From contig NZ_JALAMS010000014.1 in the NCBI RefSeq assembly GCF_026790145.1, positions 62,001-126,000 of the forward strand: a DNA stretch of 64,000 nucleotides, given 5' to 3'. Source of the DNA: Bacillus_I endophytica_A. Its GTDB lineage: Bacteria > Bacillota > Bacilli > Bacillales > Bacillaceae_H. Below, piece by piece: positions 62,401 through 64,000 of this stretch. The notes beneath the pieces were generated by a model. That model was not told the DNA's origin. It saw only the letters and a program-made list of their open reading frames with translations, and ran no database searches. Numbering within the stretch: position 1 is the stretch's first letter; each line of letters starts with the position of its first letter. Both the position numbers and the translations under genes were made by a program.

Positions 62401-63069
62401 GGGTTCATAACGATAGTTAATCGCATGAGTAGATTCTCTTTCTTGATTTGTGACAGGATCAAGAGGCCTGTTTCCTGTAATATCTTGCGTTGGCATTTCA
62501 TCATGAAAAATAAAGCCAAACTCTCGAAATGATGGAGCAAAAGGGTGATGAACATCTGCAATAGCTCCACTCTTTAAAGGGCCACCTGTCACAGGATCTG
62601 TCCAGGTGGATCCCGTTTTTTGCACGAATAAAGCTCCAAACAAGCCATTGATATTTGTGCCATCGTCACTGCTATCAGGATCTCCTAAGTCAGAAAAAAA
62701 ATAGATTCCCTCATGATTTGCTGTTAAACGATAGAGAATCTGCTCTCCAGGCTTCACAAGTGTATTCGGATTAAATCCTACATTTGCTCCGTCTGAATTT
62801 AATACATCATAGTCTGCTTCTTGAAAATGCATCCCTGCTGAGGTTTTAATTTGATTTTCAAACAAAATCTCAATTGTATCTCCTTTATTGGCTCGAATGC
62901 AAAGTGGTTCAACTAAGTCAACAGGTGTAAACGGGTTTTTATCGACAGCTTTTCTCACTTTATCAACATTTTCTTTTAAGATATACATTTTCCCATGTTC
63001 GTTGTGATCTCCAAAAGTGTTTAACACAATGCGAATGTCAATAGCTACCACATGGTAAAATCGTTTCAT
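59401..63069 (-). CDS. mnxG: Six-domain multicopper oxidase, MnxG-type manganese oxidase
   Basis: The 1222-residue protein contains three tandem units of about 390 residues, each opening with a strand pair such as FNVSLIEIPLVYN or FDIVAFHIPIPYS and ending in a GMWG- or GVFG-like cupredoxin close. That makes six cupredoxin domains, as in ceruloplasmin and MnxG (about 1217 residues in Bacillus SG-1). Copper ligands seen include H334-C335-H336 and H340 in VHCHLYPHFGVGMW, H530-V-H532, H576-D-H578, and H1135-V-H1137-G-H1139. It has no signal peptide, fitting a spore-surface enzyme. MnxE/F-like genes precede it. Confidence 0.88.
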   Translation of the reverse strand: MKRFYHVVAIDIRIVLNTFGDHNEHGKMYILKENVDKVRKAVDKNPFTPVDLVEPLCIRANKGDTIEILFENQIKTSAGMHFQEADYDVLNSDGANVGFNPNTLVKPGEQILYRLTANHEGIYFFSDLGDPDSSDDGTNINGLFGALFVQKTGSTWTDPVTGGPLKSGAIADVHHPFAPSFREFGFIFHDEMPTQDITGNRPLDPVTNQERESTHAINYRYEPLQNRRKLIEEGVVCPDCEGEEVHHDSWVFGDPATPIYRGYKGDPVKFRLVHGGVKETHVFHYHIHTWFRDPLNTDSVIFDAQSISPQNWYTIDVLYGLGSLQEAIGDAIVHCHLYPHFGVGMWAINRIFDTLQDGSQCYPNGIPIKPLQPLPDRPSPPKPTKERPGFPNFIPGKVGCKAPRPPLGIVGGRGLTELERNAAVPTARPGAVFADPCIIEENPVVQEFNVSLIEIPLVYNREGWNDPKGRIYVLDEDIDDILAGRKEPEPLILHMNAGSCISVNFTNRLNEVAGGDAFQLVTRTYEVGFHVHFVKLDVLVSDAANVGWNYDSSVLPGETIRYEYFADTELKAWFFHDHLFPGFHQQHGVFGSGNVHARFSKVLDSKTGEEVQSGAQVTITHPLIPDYRDFALMVQDFTLLFDKNGCPLEAPEFPGSEDDPGLFGVNYKNEPLQFRLGKDCDPAYSFSSFVNGDPVTPILNCYEGDPIRIRVLQGSQEESHSFNMHGLRWKAERPDSETSFVCQEHIGISESFTFELTVPNSGDYLWTFETEEDLWNGCWGLVRAFDEEVDFLIPLPDRSDPPKRTKPLPVCTGKPPEKAKLVEVDAPPNAPVKRFDIVAFHIPIPYSKWGEKDPFGIVFAHRKDVKAILAGKKKIQPLIIRANQGDVVEINLESRLEFDEFPFPDGIWPYPPVKEQAFYPPSVRISLHPQLIQYDVKSSAGETVGFNPDQTVGPGEKITYRWYVDLPLGACGMWDMADIRNHRSLGTFGMFIAEPRGAQLLSQKTLKPVITTDRAIIKQPFLPTTREFALIMYDGARLVDKNGKLIIDPVDGILGGVDPEEIGDLVDTYDNGSRGFNYRTERLINRLNQVPVLKDLFSSKVHGDPSTPILEAYPGDPITIRFANPSERRRAHGFHVHGHYWNTDDKDIFSQVKSIRDHIVLGDAFDIQLHYGAGSFFNFPGDYMYRSGNIRWDIEQGMWGIIRVHKKQQKNLPPLKMLKKKH

Positions 63070-63083
63070 ATATCCTCCCCCTT

Positions 63084-63437
63084 TTACATATCGTCTCTTA
63101 ATTCTGGAATTGGCGGCAGTCCTTCTTGTTCAATATAAAACACTTCAATTTGGTGAATATGAATAGACCAAATTCGGTTCTCTAATTCCCCAATTGTTGT
63201 TGTTTGAACATCTACTACAACATTGTCTCCTACTACTGCTGTAATCTCTCCAATGAAGACGAATGGAAAAGAGGGTGTTAATATAAATACTTGACTCCCA
63301 ATCCCTCTCTCAAACTCTTGAATAAGCGCTTCATCATGAATCTCATTGTTTGAAGGTAACTGTATTTCTGTGACTCTCTCATCCTCGTCTATCATTCTCT
63401 CATCCATTACTTTTTCCTTTTTTTCATACTGCTTCAT
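63084..63437 (-). CDS. mnxF: MnxF-like small subunit
   Basis: The 117-residue protein has an acidic start and a beta-rich core, LIQEFERGIGSQVFILTPSF, FIGEITAVVGDNVVVDVQTT and SIHIHQIEVFYIEQEG. HIH gives likely metal ligands. The core is paralogous to the upstream protein (LQGLIGESILIITES). In Bacillus PL-12 the MnxE and MnxF subunits form a copper-binding hexamer with MnxG. It lies 14 bp upstream of mnxG with AGGGGGGAGTTATCAG before it. Confidence 0.75.
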   Translation of the reverse strand: MKQYEKKEKVMDERMIDEDERVTEIQLPSNNEIHDEALIQEFERGIGSQVFILTPSFPFVFIGEITAVVGDNVVVDVQTTTIGELENRIWSIHIHQIEVFYIEQEGLPPIPELRDDM

Positions 63438-63469
63438 CTGATAACTCCCCCCTGTTATTTTCCCTGTCC

Positions 63470-63934
63470 TTATGTAAGCGGTATTCTCGCATCACAATCA
63501 AAATTAGGGGTAAACTGGGCAATTTTCTCTAAAGGAATACTTAATGGTGTTGGAAACTGGAAAAATGGAGCAGTTACCATTTTAATTGTGACAGGGAATA
63601 ATGTGATATTTCCTTGTTCAACGCTAAAGATGGTTCCGCAAAAGATCGGTCGAAATGCTTGCCCAAATAAATTCAGCTGATCTGATTCTGTGATAATTAG
63701 AATGGATTCTCCAATTAATCCTTGTAATTCATCGAATAATGGATCTTCGACAGCTTGCACGTCTACACGTACAGGAGCTTCTAGCATTCTTTGCTCTTTT
63801 CTTTCTACCTTGTCTTCTTTTTCTATCTTCTCTTCTCTCTCTACTTTATCTACTTTCTTTTCGCCAAAACGATACTTTTCCTGTTCTTTATACTCACTCT
63901 TTTTCTTTCCCTGTTCCTTTTTATTTGATGACAT
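63470..63934 (-). CDS. mnxE: MnxE-like small subunit with charged N-terminal extension
   Basis: The 154-residue protein begins with about 50 residues of Lys/Glu-rich, probably disordered or coiled sequence (KEQGKKKSEYKEQEKYRFGE), longer than reported MnxE. A beta-rich core follows: DELQGLIGESILIITESDQL, PIFCGTIFSVEQGNITLFPV and IPLEKIAQFTP. The core shares its strand order with the MnxF-like protein, so the two are paralogues. AAAGGAGGAC precedes the ATG. Upstream mnx genes would lie beyond the window edge. Confidence 0.7.
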   Translation of the reverse strand: MSSNKKEQGKKKSEYKEQEKYRFGEKKVDKVEREEKIEKEDKVERKEQRMLEAPVRVDVQAVEDPLFDELQGLIGESILIITESDQLNLFGQAFRPIFCGTIFSVEQGNITLFPVTIKMVTAPFFQFPTPLSIPLEKIAQFTPNFDCDARIPLT

Positions 63935-64000
63935 GAAAAGTCCTCCTTTACTTCCCTACTGGTTACCTTCCTTATGTGAGAAACGTTTGAATACATGCGA

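Overview
The window looks like a low-GC, spore-forming Bacillaceae chromosome. Many genes read as homologues of Bacillus subtilis loci (ycnDE, ycgFG, yvgKLM, yjgCD, ydjO, yjdF, yhfW, yebC family). Together with a SpoIIP paralogue, a Rex-controlled ldh, a T-box leader, a FapR site and a spore-type manganese oxidase cluster, it suggests a Priestia (Bacillus) megaterium-like organism or a close relative. The genus call is an inference from gene content. A run of 28 Ns at 38756-38783 shows this is a draft scaffold.

Layout. 1-7012 is an accessory-looking, gene-poor stretch. It holds the tail of an EEP-family phosphatase, a SLAP-domain protein, a MocR regulator/D-Ala-D-Ala ligase/class III aminotransferase group, and a small secreted or membrane peptide. 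7013-18652 holds housekeeping and detoxification genes: TatD, a GNAT enzyme, a broken SidA-like monooxygenase, an ycnDE pair with a divergent ArsR regulator, ycgG/ycgF, a PrmA-like methyltransferase, an orphan tyrosine recombinase beside a perfect 32-bp palindrome, a frameshifted SGNH hydrolase, and a Rieske/FAD oxidoreductase. 18866-25693 holds SpoIIP, an acidic lipoprotein, transporters (one behind a T-box), a poly-gamma-glutamate hydrolase and a YebC-family protein.

25926-33452 holds an ECF-like sigma factor with a ClpP paralogue, a stand-alone ClpX-type zinc-finger protein, a molybdate uptake locus with its divergent regulator and operator, and fabH under a FapR site. 33513-44258 holds CoA-disulfide reductase, a signal peptidase, an ABC-2 exporter, and a formate dehydrogenase-like molybdoenzyme with a DUF1641 partner and FdhD. 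The molybdate locus plausibly supplies that enzyme. 44438-49264 holds ldh-lldP with two Rex boxes, then padC/DUF3237 with a divergent PadR and its palindrome.

49296-58688 holds small membrane and cold-shock genes, a second XRE/membrane-protein module (frameshifted), a glycosyltransferase, an IS607-type remnant (tnpA relic, tnpB, omegaRNA) inserted just upstream of yjdF, YjgB, and a compact tRNA-Ala(GGC). 58773-63934, on the minus strand, is the most striking region. It holds two small paralogous subunits, a 1222-residue six-cupredoxin multicopper oxidase and a SCO copper chaperone, which together match the MnxE/F/G manganese oxidase complex of marine Bacillus spores.

Recurring themes are redox and metal enzymes (MCO, Mo enzyme, Rieske, CoADR), readable operators (Rex, FapR, PadR, molybdate, ArsR type), and several genes with single-base lesions (SidA-like, SGNH, DUF2178-like, tnpA). 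Those lesions may be real decay or draft-sequence errors.
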